Source of the DNA: Candidatus Colivicinus equi
GTDB lineage: Bacteria; Bacillota_I; Bacilli_A; Erysipelotrichales; Erysipelotrichaceae
Length of the DNA: 61,626 nt
Direction of reading: 5' to 3'
Assembly (NCBI GenBank): GCA_018064825.1
Contig: JAGHUL010000002.1
Coordinates: 1-61,626, forward strand
The notes beneath the pieces are model-generated. The model made no database searches, was not told the DNA's origin, and saw nothing but the letters and a program-made list of their open reading frames with translations. Below are positions 8,608 through 16,853 of this stretch, in pieces (position 1 is the stretch's first letter; the number at the start of each line of letters is the position of its first letter). The position numbers and the translations under genes are program-made.

Positions 8608-9549
8608 ATGCAATTAGTTTCAATGAGAAAGCTTCTTGAAAATGGTGTTCATTTCGGACATCAAACTAGAAGATGGGACCCTAAGTGTAAACCATTTATT
8701 TACACTGCTAAGAACGGTATTTACATTATCGACTTAAACAAAACACAAGCAGATTTAGCTGTAGCTTATGACAAGATGAAAGCTATCGCTGAAGAAGGCG
8801 GAAAAGTATTATTTGTTGGTACAAAGAAACAAGCTCAACAAATCGTATTAGATGAAGCAACTAGATCTGGTAGCTTCTACATCAACCAAAGATGGTTAGG
8901 TGGTACATTAACTAACTTCCGTACTATTCAAAAAAGAGTTAAACGTTTATTAGAAATCGAAGAAATGGAATCTTCAGGTACTATTAGCGTATATCCTAAG
9001 AAAGAACAAGCTTTAATCCGTAAGGAAGCTGCAAGACTTGAAAACTTCTTAGGTGGTATCAAAGAAATGAAGAAACTTCCTAATGCTGTTGTAGTAGTTG
9101 ATCCAAAAGAAGATCATAATGCTGTAGCAGAAGCAAAGAAGTTAGGTATCCCAGTATTCGGTTTAGCTGATACAAACTGTGATCCAGCATTCGTTGATTA
9201 TGCAATTCCTGCAAACGATGACGCAATCAAATCAATCAAATTAATGATGTCTTTATTAGCTGATGCTATCGTAGAGACTAAGGGTGGTATTTTACAAGAT
9301 GCTTACCAAGAAGGCGAAGTTGAAGATGATATCACTATGGAAGATGTAATCATCAATGTTGAAAAACATGCTGAAGAACAAGAAAAGAGAAGAAGAGCTA
9401 AGAATGATGAAAAGAACGCTCGCTTCAATCGTGGTCCAAGAAAATATAACTCTGAAAAGAGATATATTGCTAAAAAAGAAGAAGCTCCTGCTGCTGAACC
9501 AGTAGCTGAAGCTCCAAAAGCTGAAGAAGAAGTTAAGGAGGCTGAATAA
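8608..9549 (+). CDS. rpsB: 30S ribosomal protein S2
   Basis: S2 binds late to the 30S subunit and anchors S1-like factors. The family opening [21 protein letters not shown] is unmistakable, and [12 protein letters not shown] and [14 protein letters not shown] follow. The product of 313 residues is about 60 longer than usual. The extra C-terminal tail (from about residue 250) is charged, first Arg/Lys-rich and then Ala/Pro/Glu-rich ([17 protein letters not shown]). The Shine-Dalgarno GAGAGGA precedes ATG 8608. One base separates its stop from tsf, so they form an rpsB-tsf operon. Confidence 0.98.
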   Translation: MQLVSMRKLLENGVHFGHQTRRWDPKCKPFIYTAKNGIYIIDLNKTQADLAVAYDKMKAIAEEGGKVLFVGTKKQAQQIVLDEATRSGSFYINQRWLGGTLTNFRTIQKRVKRLLEIEEMESSGTISVYPKKEQALIRKEAARLENFLGGIKEMKKLPNAVVVVDPKEDHNAVAEAKKLGIPVFGLADTNCDPAFVDYAIPANDDAIKSIKLMMSLLADAIVETKGGILQDAYQEGEVEDDITMEDVIINVEKHAEEQEKRRRAKNDEKNARFNRGPRKYNSEKRYIAKKEEAPAAEPVAEAPKAEEEVKEAE

Positions 9550-9550
9550 G

Positions 9551-10438
9551 ATGGCTGTTACTGCTGCTCAAGTTAAAGAATTAAGAGAAAAAACTGGCGC
9601 TGGTATGTTAGATTGTAAGAATGCTCTTACAGCATCTGACGGCGATATGGAAAAAGCTCTTGACTGGTTAAGAGAAAAAGGTATCGCAAAATCTATTAAG
9701 AAAGCTTCTAGAATTGCTGCTGAAGGTTTATCAAAGGTTGTTGTTGATGGTAACAAAGCTTCAATCGTTGAAATCAACTCAGAAACAGATTTCGTTGCTA
9801 AAAACGATATGTTCTTAGCTTTATTAGATACTTGTGCAAAGACAATCTTAGCTGGTTGCCCAAAAACTAATGAAGAAGCTTTAGCTCTTCCAGTAGAAGG
9901 ACAAACATTAAATGATTTATTCATCAATGCTACTGCAACAATTGGTGAAAAGATCGTTTTAAGAAGATTTGCTGTTGTTGAAAAAGCTGATGATGAAATC
10001 TTTGGTGATTACACTCATATGGGTGGCACAAAGACTTGTATCGTAGTATTAAAGGGCGGCGATGCTGATTTAGCTCACTATATGGCTATGCAAGTTGCTT
10101 CTATGAACCCAACTTACGTATCAGCTGCTGATATGCCTGCTGAAGTAGTTGAACATGAAAGAAAAGTTCAAACTGAAATCGTTAAGAACGATGAAAAATT
10201 CGCTGGCAAACCTGAACAAGTTATCAATGGTGCTATCGAAGGTAAAGTATCTAAATCATTAAAAGAAATGTGCTTAGTTGATCAAGAATACTTCATGGAT
10301 ACAGCTAAGAAAGTTTCAGCAGTATTAAAAGAAAACAATGCTGAAGTTAAATCATTCGTTAGATACGGTGTTGGTGAAGGTCTTGAAAAGAGAGAAGAGA
10401 ACTTCGCTGAAGAAGTAGCTAAACAAATTGGTGCTTAA
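9551..10438 (+). CDS. tsf: Elongation factor Ts
   Basis: EF-Ts exchanges GDP for GTP on EF-Tu. The N-terminal domain reads VKELREKTGAGMLDCKNAL, the family signature. The core motif EINSETDFVAKND near residue 75 contacts EF-Tu. At 295 residues it is full length. The Shine-Dalgarno is AAGGAGG within the end of rpsB. A strong terminator follows, closing the operon. Confidence 0.98.
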   Translation: MAVTAAQVKELREKTGAGMLDCKNALTASDGDMEKALDWLREKGIAKSIKKASRIAAEGLSKVVVDGNKASIVEINSETDFVAKNDMFLALLDTCAKTILAGCPKTNEEALALPVEGQTLNDLFINATATIGEKIVLRRFAVVEKADDEIFGDYTHMGGTKTCIVVLKGGDADLAHYMAMQVASMNPTYVSAADMPAEVVEHERKVQTEIVKNDEKFAGKPEQVINGAIEGKVSKSLKEMCLVDQEYFMDTAKKVSAVLKENNAEVKSFVRYGVGEGLEKREENFAEEVAKQIGA

Positions 10439-10451
10439 TCTAATTGAACTT

Positions 10452-10484
10452 AAAGATTAACCTCAAATGGTTAATCTTTTTTTA
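10452..10484 (+). terminator. Terminator after tsf
   Basis: AAAGATTAACC (10452-10462) pairs with GGTTAATCTTT (10469-10479) around a six-base loop and runs into seven or more T residues. Confidence 0.93.
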
Positions 10485-10500
10485 TACTCTGTATTTTTGC

Positions 10501-10506
10501 TAAAAT
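10501..10506 (+). promoter_or_regulatory. -10 box for pyrH
   Basis: TAAAAT lies 19 bases before the pyrH ATG, just after the tsf terminator. The -35 region overlaps the T-tract of the terminator and is poor. Support is mostly positional. Confidence 0.35.
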
Positions 10507-10525
10507 AGTAACGAGGTGTATTTGT

Positions 10526-11227
10526 ATGTATAAAAGAGTTTTATTAAAACTATCAGGTGAAGCATTAGCTTCAAAAGATTTTCCCTTCAATGTTGACACA
10601 CTAAACGATATTGCTAGACAAGTTAAAGAAATTCATGATTTAGGTGTTAAAGTAGGTATCGTTGTTGGTGGTGGCAATATTTGTCGTGGTCGTATTTTTG
10701 AGGAATCTGGTTTTGATCGTGTAGAATCCGATTATATCGGCATGTTAGCTACAGTTATTAATGCTAAGTTTGTTTCTGAATCAATTGAAAAAACAGGTAT
10801 TAAAGCTATGGCTATGTCTGCTGTAGAAGCCGTTAATATTGAACCATATGAAGTAAATAAAGCTAATGAATTGTTAAATGATGACTATGTATTAGTATTT
10901 GGTGGTGGTGTTGGTAAACCATATCATTCAACTGATACAGGTAGTGCTCAAAGAGCATTAGATATAAATGCTGAAGTTATCTTGATGGCTAAATCAGGAG
11001 TTGATGGTGTTTATGATAAGGATCCAAATGTCTATAGTGATGCTATTAGATTTGATGAATTAACTTTTAACGATATTCTCAAAAAGAATTTAAAGGTTAT
11101 TGACTCACAAGCTGCTGAACTATGTGAAAAGGGCAAGATTCAAGCTTTCATCTTCAATATGTCAGAAAAGGACAGTATTATCAGAGCAGTAAAACAAGAA
11201 ATAACAGGTACTGTTGTTAAGTTCTAA
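10526..11227 (+). CDS. pyrH: Uridylate kinase
   Basis: PyrH phosphorylates UMP to UDP, the committed step to UTP and CTP. It belongs to the amino-acid kinase fold. KLSGEALA at residue 8 and VVGGGNICRGR near 47 bind phosphates. The segment STDTGSAQRALDINAEVILMAK and the adjoining GVDGVYDKDP are the UMP kinase hallmark. The 233 residues form a hexameric-type enzyme. AGGTG seven bases upstream sets the start. It is flanked by terminators on both sides and so is probably monocistronic. Confidence 0.98.
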   Translation: MYKRVLLKLSGEALASKDFPFNVDTLNDIARQVKEIHDLGVKVGIVVGGGNICRGRIFEESGFDRVESDYIGMLATVINAKFVSESIEKTGIKAMAMSAVEAVNIEPYEVNKANELLNDDYVLVFGGGVGKPYHSTDTGSAQRALDINAEVILMAKSGVDGVYDKDPNVYSDAIRFDELTFNDILKKNLKVIDSQAAELCEKGKIQAFIFNMSEKDSIIRAVKQEITGTVVKF

Positions 11228-11248
11228 TTAGAATTATGTATTAATCTA

Positions 11249-11278
11249 AAACATTGATATAACATCAATGTTTTTTTA
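11249..11278 (+). terminator. Terminator after pyrH
   Basis: ACATTGAT (11251-11258) pairs with ATCAATGT (11264-11271) around a five-base loop; six T residues follow. Confidence 0.9.
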
Positions 11279-11307
11279 TAATTAATGTGTAATTAAGGAG
11301 AAAAATT

Positions 11308-11856
11308 ATGGGTAATGTTGTAATTGATAACGCTACAGCAAAGATGAATGACGCTATTGCTGCATTAGAGAAGAGCTTACAAAAGGTTAGAACTGGTCGT
11401 GCTAATCCTAACATGTTAGATGGTATTATGGTTGATTATTATGGTTGTCCAACTCCAATCAATCAAATTGCTTCTATAACTATTCAAGAAGGTAAAACTA
11501 TTTGTATCAAACCATTTGATGCTTCTAGTTTAAAGGATATTGAAAGAGCAATTAACACTTCTGATATTGGCCTTCCTCCAACAAATGATGGAATTAACAT
11601 TAGAATCACTACTCCAGCATTAACTGAGGAAAGAAGAAAACAATATTGCAAAGACGTTGATAAGATGACTGAAGAAACTAGAGTTCAAATTAGAAACGTT
11701 AGAAGAGATGCAAATGATGCTATTAAGAAAGATAAGACAATTCCTGAAGATATGTCTAAATCTTACTTAGAAGATATTCAAAAAGCTACTGATAAAGCTA
11801 TTGAAAAAGCTGAAGCAGTTGCTAAAGTAAAACAAAAAGAAATAATGACTATTTAA
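11308..11856 (+). CDS. frr: Ribosome recycling factor
   Basis: RRF splits post-termination ribosomes together with EF-G. Family stretches are KVRTGRANPNMLDGIMVDYYG, PINQIASI, ITTPALTEERRKQYCKDVDKM, and the C-terminal three-helix-bundle part. The length of 182 is typical. AAGGAG precedes the ATG by seven bases. The frr stop and the uppS start share one base, TAATG, opening the frr-uppS-cdsA-dxr-rseP operon. Confidence 0.98.
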   Translation: MGNVVIDNATAKMNDAIAALEKSLQKVRTGRANPNMLDGIMVDYYGCPTPINQIASITIQEGKTICIKPFDASSLKDIERAINTSDIGLPPTNDGINIRITTPALTEERRKQYCKDVDKMTEETRVQIRNVRRDANDAIKKDKTIPEDMSKSYLEDIQKATDKAIEKAEAVAKVKQKEIMTI

Positions 11857-12566
11857 TGAATGAATTACAACACTTAGCAATCATTATGGATGGTAATGGT
11901 CGCTGGGCTAAGAAAAATAACCTTCCACGTACGGCAGGACATTATAAAGGTGTTGAAGTTGTACGTAATATAACAATACATGCTAATCAGTTAGGTATTA
12001 AATGCCTAACTGTTTATGCGTTTTCGACCGAAAACTGGAAGAGAAGTGAAGATGAAGTATCTTATTTGATGGGTTTACCAAAAGTATTCTTTAATTCTTA
12101 TATTAAAGAACTTATGGAAAATAACGTTAAAGTTATGATGATTGGTGATAAGACTAAACTACCAAGCGAAACCCAAAGAATCATGAATGACGCGATTGAA
12201 ACAACAAAAAACAATACGGGTTTAATATTAAACTTTGCAGTTAATTATGGTGGCCGTGATGAAATCATCAGAGCTGCTAAAGCTTATGCTGAAGATTATA
12301 AAGCAGGAAAAACAGACGAATTAACTGAGGATTTATTTAAAGACTATCTATATACTAAAGATTTACCTGAAGTTGATTTGTTGATTAGAACTAGTTATGA
12401 ACAAAGAATCTCTAACTTCCTTCTATATCAAATAGCCTATAGTGAGTTTATATTTACTGAAACATTATGGCCTGATTTTTCACCAGAAGAATTAGATCGT
12501 TGTATTGAAGAATACAATCATCGTAAACGTAATTTTGGAGGACGCAATGAAACAAAGAGTAATTAG
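11856..12566 (+). CDS. uppS: Undecaprenyl diphosphate synthase
   Basis: This cis-prenyltransferase makes the C55 lipid carrier for peptidoglycan and other wall polymers. The pyrophosphate-binding motif IIMDGNGRWAKK begins at residue 9, and FSTENWKRS follows near 70. The IPP-binding block DLLIRTSYEQRISNFLLYQ lies near 190. In most homologs this reads RTxGExRxSNF; here the conserved glycine is a tyrosine, although the flanking Arg and Glu are kept. Length 236 is normal. It overlaps cdsA by 20 bases. Confidence 0.96.
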   Translation: MNELQHLAIIMDGNGRWAKKNNLPRTAGHYKGVEVVRNITIHANQLGIKCLTVYAFSTENWKRSEDEVSYLMGLPKVFFNSYIKELMENNVKVMMIGDKTKLPSETQRIMNDAIETTKNNTGLILNFAVNYGGRDEIIRAAKAYAEDYKAGKTDELTEDLFKDYLYTKDLPEVDLLIRTSYEQRISNFLLYQIAYSEFIFTETLWPDFSPEELDRCIEEYNHRKRNFGGRNETKSN

Positions 12567-13314
12567 TGGAGCATTTATCCTTTTAATTACTATTTCCGTT
12601 ATCATTGCTGGTTCTTATTTATTAAAAACAGCTTGTGTTTTAATAAATTTATATGGTTCTTACGAGATAGTAAAATGTGCTAGGGGAAAGAGTGATTGGC
12701 CTATTTGTATTGTCAGTGCAATTACTTCTTTGCTGATTTATTTATTTTTTGATAAAGCATTATTATTTATCATTGTTGATTTTCTAGTTTTATTTACTTT
12801 CTCTATTTTTGATGAAGAACGTAAGATTGATGATTTAGCATTAATCTTTCTAATAACAGTTATTCTAGGATGCACCACATATTTCATGGTGTTTACTAGA
12901 GAAATATCAATGCCATTACTAGCTTATGTCTTCATAATTTGTTATTTAACTGATGCATGTGCTTATTTTGTTGGTTCTTTTTTTGGAAAGCATAAATTAA
13001 ATGAACGTGTTTCTCCTAAAAAGTCAATTGAAGGTAGCGTTGGCGGTTTTATAGGTGGTATGCTTATTTCTTTGCTTTGGGCATATTTATTTGATTTCTT
13101 TGGTGTAGATAAGCTTATCATTATTGTTAGTTCTATTTTGTTACCTATCGTAAACCAGATTGGTGACTTAGCTTATAGTTTGATAAAAAGACACTATGGT
13201 ATCAAGGATTTTTCAAATTTAATTCCTGGACATGGTGGTTTATTAGATAGATTAGATTCATTAACATTTGTTATCTGTTTGTTGGGTTCGTTATTATATT
13301 TTGTAGGTAGGTAA
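12547..13314 (+). CDS. cdsA: Phosphatidate cytidylyltransferase
   Basis: CdsA forms CDP-diacylglycerol, the precursor of all phospholipids. The protein of 255 residues is polytopic, with about seven or eight membrane segments. The family signature SLIKRHYGIKDFSNLIPGHGG, followed by LLDRLDS, is complete. The ORF track begins at 12505, but ATG 12547 follows a GGAGG directly and gives the usual short N-terminus, so I place the start there. It overlaps the end of uppS and is followed by dxr after one base. Confidence 0.96.
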   Translation: MKQRVISGAFILLITISVIIAGSYLLKTACVLINLYGSYEIVKCARGKSDWPICIVSAITSLLIYLFFDKALLFIIVDFLVLFTFSIFDEERKIDDLALIFLITVILGCTTYFMVFTREISMPLLAYVFIICYLTDACAYFVGSFFGKHKLNERVSPKKSIEGSVGGFIGGMLISLLWAYLFDFFGVDKLIIIVSSILLPIVNQIGDLAYSLIKRHYGIKDFSNLIPGHGGLLDRLDSLTFVICLLGSLLYFVGR

Positions 13315-13315
13315 G

Positions 13316-14464
13316 ATGAAAAAGAGACTATTATTATTGGGAGCATCTGGTTCTATAGGGAAACAAACTCTTGATGTTATCAGATGCCATCAAGAAGAAT
13401 TGGAATTAGTTGGTGTATCAGTGGGCAACAATGTTGGTGCTTTGGTTGATATCCTAAATGAATTTGATGTTAAGTATGCTTATTGTATTAATCAAGATGA
13501 TATTATTACTACTAAATATCCTAATGTTAAGTTCTTTTTTGGTGATCAAGGATTAATCGATATTGTTAAAGTTGAAGACTACGACATGCTTGTTAATGCT
13601 TTAGTTGGTTTTGTTGGTTTTATGCCTACTTTAGAAGCAATCAATAATAAAAAAGATATAGCTTTAGCTAATAAAGAAACATTAGTTGCTGGTGGCGATA
13701 TCATTAATGAAGCCTTGCAAGAAAATAACGTTAAATTATTCCCAATCGATTCAGAGCATTCAGCTATTCTTCAATCAATGCAAGGACATAGATTTGAAGA
13801 TATTAGAAGATTAATAATTACAGCAAGTGGTGGTGCGTTTAGAGATTATTCACGCGCTGATTTAGTAAATGCTGATCTAGAAAAAGCTTTACAACATCCA
13901 GTATGGAATATGGGCGCTAAGATTACCATTGATTCATCTACAATGATGAATAAGGGTTTTGAAGTCATTGAAGCTCACCATCTATTCCACTTACCATACG
14001 ATAAGATTGATGTTGTCATTCATCCTCAATCAATAGTTCATTCAATGGTTGAATATAATGATGGCTCTATTATTGCACAATTAGGTTGTCCAGATATGCA
14101 CTTACCAATTAAGTATGCTTTATTATATCCAAAGCATAGTTTAGATTTCTGTAGCCAATATTTAGACTTAACAGAAGTAGCGAATCTACAATTTATGAAA
14201 CTAGATTATAATCGTTTTCCACTTGTTAGATTAGCTAAAGAATTAGGTACTTTTGGTGGTAATTCTGGGGCTTTCTTAAATGGTGCTAATGATGAAGCTG
14301 TCAGTTTATTCTTAAACAATAAGATTTCTTTTGTAGAAATTGAAGAATATATCTTTAATACATTAAAAGATGCTCACTTTAAACAAAAACCAACTGCTGA
14401 AGATCTAGTGTCTTCTCATAAGTGGGCAATGGAACATGTAGATTATTTGTGGGCGAATTCATAA
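13316..14464 (+). CDS. dxr: 1-deoxy-D-xylulose 5-phosphate reductoisomerase
   Basis: Dxr carries out the second step of the non-mevalonate isoprenoid pathway, forming 2-C-methyl-D-erythritol 4-phosphate with NADPH. The nucleotide fold LLGASGSIGKQTLDV starts at residue 6. LANKETLVAGG near 120, DSEHSAILQ near 145 (metal site), SGGAFRDY, HPVWNMGAKITIDSSTMMNKG and EVIEAHHLF are all present. The length of 382 is normal. It shares one base with rseP. The grouping with uppS supplies prenyl units to the wall carrier. Confidence 0.98.
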   Translation: MKKRLLLLGASGSIGKQTLDVIRCHQEELELVGVSVGNNVGALVDILNEFDVKYAYCINQDDIITTKYPNVKFFFGDQGLIDIVKVEDYDMLVNALVGFVGFMPTLEAINNKKDIALANKETLVAGGDIINEALQENNVKLFPIDSEHSAILQSMQGHRFEDIRRLIITASGGAFRDYSRADLVNADLEKALQHPVWNMGAKITIDSSTMMNKGFEVIEAHHLFHLPYDKIDVVIHPQSIVHSMVEYNDGSIIAQLGCPDMHLPIKYALLYPKHSLDFCSQYLDLTEVANLQFMKLDYNRFPLVRLAKELGTFGGNSGAFLNGANDEAVSLFLNNKISFVEIEEYIFNTLKDAHFKQKPTAEDLVSSHKWAMEHVDYLWANS

Positions 14465-15531
14465 TGTTAGATACACTTAAAAACATATTATTACTCGTTC
14501 TTGCTTTATCTAGTATTGCTGTTGTTCATGAATTTGGACATTTTATTACAGCAAAGGCTTTTGGTGTGTATTGTGGTGAATTCTCAATTGGAATGGGTCC
14601 AGAAATATTCTCACATCAATTTAAAGAGACTAAGTTTTCTTTGCGCGCTTTTCTAATTGGCGGTTATGTATCTATGGCAGGGGAAACTGAGAATCAAGAA
14701 GATGATGGCTCGATTCCTGAAAATAGAAGATTGTGTAATATTCATCCTGTTAAACGTATTATTGTTATGCTTGCAGGTATCTTTATGAATTTCATCTATG
14801 CCATCGTAATTGTATCTATCATTCTATTGAATAGTGGCTATTATGGCGTTTCAGGTAATCCTGTAGTAAAAGAAACTAGTGTTGGTTATCCTGCTTATGA
14901 TGTTTTACAAGCTGGAGATTATATTAAGAAAGTTGAATTTGAAAATGGATCCTCATTAAATGTTTCTGATTATTCAGAAATGTCTGCATTTTTAGAAACA
15001 TATGATGGGAATGGTCCTTGGACTATTACAGTTGATAGAAATGGTGAAACATTAACATTTGATATTACACCACAATATGTAGAAGAAGAGAATCGATATT
15101 TAATGGGCGCTACCTTTGATTCTTATACATATGAGGAAGTTACTATCTTTAATTGTTGGGGCTTTGCTTTTGACTATTTAATGATGATATTTAAACTTAC
15201 TATTAATGCCTTATTCGATTTATTTAGAGGAATTGGCTTAGATAATTTATCGGGTCCTGTAGGCATGTATAGTGCTGTAAGCGAAGTAAGAGAAGTAGGT
15301 TTTGAATATTATTTCATATTAATTGCTATGCTTTCACTAAATGTCGGTATCATGAATGCTTTGCCATTGCCAGTCTTAGATGGTGGAAGAGTTGTATTAA
15401 CATTAATTGAAGTTATTATTGGTCATCCTGTTAATAAGAAGATTGAAACTATTTTGATGAGTGTATCAATTGCTTTGATATTCTTATTATTCTTAGTTGT
15501 TACATATAGAGATATTCTGAAACTTTTCTAG
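14464..15531 (+). CDS. rseP: Site-2 membrane metalloprotease RseP/RasP
   Basis: This intramembrane zinc protease cleaves anti-sigma factors and leftover signal peptides. The zinc motif HEFGH is at residues 22-26, in the first membrane helix. A single PDZ-like domain lies around residues 120-210. The second active-site motif NALPLPVLDGGR sits near residue 300, and a last helix ends the protein. The ORF track starts at 14422; the ATG at 14464, overlapping the dxr stop as TAATG, gives the canonical N-terminus and is chosen. In Bacillus proS follows here; in this genome galE does. Confidence 0.96.
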   Translation: MLDTLKNILLLVLALSSIAVVHEFGHFITAKAFGVYCGEFSIGMGPEIFSHQFKETKFSLRAFLIGGYVSMAGETENQEDDGSIPENRRLCNIHPVKRIIVMLAGIFMNFIYAIVIVSIILLNSGYYGVSGNPVVKETSVGYPAYDVLQAGDYIKKVEFENGSSLNVSDYSEMSAFLETYDGNGPWTITVDRNGETLTFDITPQYVEEENRYLMGATFDSYTYEEVTIFNCWGFAFDYLMMIFKLTINALFDLFRGIGLDNLSGPVGMYSAVSEVREVGFEYYFILIAMLSLNVGIMNALPLPVLDGGRVVLTLIEVIIGHPVNKKIETILMSVSIALIFLLFLVVTYRDILKLF

Positions 15532-15541
15532 GAGGTTTTGT

Positions 15542-16543
15542 ATGAAAATATTAGTTACTGGCGGTACAGGCTTTATTGGTTCACATACTTGTGTAGAACT
15601 TATAAATGCTGGACATGAAGTTGTTATATTAGATAATCTTTATAATTCGAAGATTGATGTTTTGGATAAAATAAAAGCAATTACTGGAATTAAACCTAAG
15701 TTTTATCAAGTTGATATCAAAGATTACAATGAACTAGAAAAGGTTTTTGGTGAAAATAATTTTGAAGCTGTAATTCATTTTGCGGGTTATAAAGCAGTTG
15801 GTGAGTCAGTTTCTATTCCACTTGATTATTATGACAATAATGTTGGTGGATCAATTAATCTTTATCGTTTGATGAAGAAATATAGTGTAGACAATTTAGT
15901 GTTCTCTTCTAGTGCTACTGTTTATGGAGACAATTTTGAAGTTCCATTTAAAGAAGAATATGGATATGGCAATACAACCAATCCATATGGCACAACTAAG
16001 TTAGTAAACGAGATGATTATTAATGATAATTGCAAAGCTAATGAAAAAGCATCTGCTGTAATATTAAGATATTTTAATCCAATTGGTGCACATGAATCTG
16101 GTCTATTAGGAGAGATTCCAAATGGTATTCCTAATAATCTTCTTCCATATGTTGCTCAAGTTGAAACTGGTATTAGAGAATATCTAAGAGTATTTGGTGA
16201 TGATTATGATACACCTGATGGAACTGGAGTTAGAGATTATATTCACGTTGTAGATTTAGCCAAGGCTCATGTTTTAGCAATTGAATATGCGCAAAAACAT
16301 AAAGGCGCTCAAACTATTAATGTTGGAACAGGAAATGGCTATTCAGTTTTGGATGTTCTTCATGCTTATGAAAAAGCTTGTGGAAGAAAACTTGAGTATA
16401 AGATTATGGAAAGAAGGCCAGGGGATATAGCTACTAGTTATGCCGATGTATCTAAGGCTGAAAGGTTATTAGGTTTTAAAGCAAAATACGATATTGATAA
16501 GATGTGCGAGGATTCTTATCGTTTCTATCAAAATAATAAATAA
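15542..16543 (+). CDS. galE: UDP-glucose 4-epimerase
   Basis: GalE interconverts UDP-glucose and UDP-galactose with tightly bound NAD. GGTGFIGSHT at residue 7 binds NAD, FAGYKAVGESV and FSSSATVYGD follow, and the catalytic YxxxK is NPYGTTK near residue 149. The substrate part RYFNPIGAHESGLLGE, the segment GTGVRDYIHVVDLAKAHV and the C-terminal GDIATSYADVSKAERLLG are typical. At 333 residues it is full length. AGGAGG lies seven bases before ATG 15542. It probably ends the preceding operon and links it to surface polysaccharide synthesis. No terminator is obvious before the next promoter. Confidence 0.96.
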   Translation: MKILVTGGTGFIGSHTCVELINAGHEVVILDNLYNSKIDVLDKIKAITGIKPKFYQVDIKDYNELEKVFGENNFEAVIHFAGYKAVGESVSIPLDYYDNNVGGSINLYRLMKKYSVDNLVFSSSATVYGDNFEVPFKEEYGYGNTTNPYGTTKLVNEMIINDNCKANEKASAVILRYFNPIGAHESGLLGEIPNGIPNNLLPYVAQVETGIREYLRVFGDDYDTPDGTGVRDYIHVVDLAKAHVLAIEYAQKHKGAQTINVGTGNGYSVLDVLHAYEKACGRKLEYKIMERRPGDIATSYADVSKAERLLGFKAKYDIDKMCEDSYRFYQNNK

Positions 16544-16601
16544 CGATAAATTTAACGATAAATATATCTATAAAATATTATATAAATTTAATTAAAAATT
16601 A

Positions 16602-16630
16602 TTGACAAATATAATGATGTTTTTTATAAT
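16602..16630 (+). promoter_or_regulatory. Exact-consensus housekeeping promoter
   Basis: TTGACA (16602-16607), 17 bases, TATAAT (16625-16630): both boxes and the spacer match the sigma-70/sigma-A consensus exactly. The ATG of the next gene begins eight bases after the -10 ends, so the message is predicted to be leaderless. Confidence 0.9.
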
Positions 16631-16637
16631 TTAGGTA

Positions 16638-16853
16638 ATGACATCAAAAAATATGGGAACAATGTTAAAATCACTTGTTCCAATCAGTGTTTTGAATCAA
16701 GGAAAAGCTGCTAAGATCATTAGCTCTCTTGGTCATGACGATGTAAAGATAATTGTAAAGAATAATGAGCCAATGGCTGCAATTATTCCTATTTCGCGTT
16801 ATTCAGAATTAATTGAAGCTGAAGAGCTTTTGAATACAAAGAAGGGCAAATAA
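16638..16853 (+). CDS. Phd/YefM antitoxin-fold protein, without a recognisable toxin
   Basis: The 71-residue protein resembles the Phd/YefM antitoxin family of DNA-binding repressors. It has a short alpha/beta N-terminal domain with LVPISVLNQGKAAKIISSL, then VKIIVKNNEPMAAIIPISRYSELIEAEELL, the usual 'keep the residue and its pointer' layout. ATG 16638 has no Shine-Dalgarno but sits at the predicted transcription start of a perfect promoter. An internal ATG at 16653 is an alternative start. The next gene overlaps by one base and encodes a membrane protein, not a RelE- or Doc-like toxin. It may therefore be a stand-alone regulator of the envelope operon; that role is inference. Confidence 0.7.
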   Translation: MTSKNMGTMLKSLVPISVLNQGKAAKIISSLGHDDVKIIVKNNEPMAAIIPISRYSELIEAEELLNTKKGK

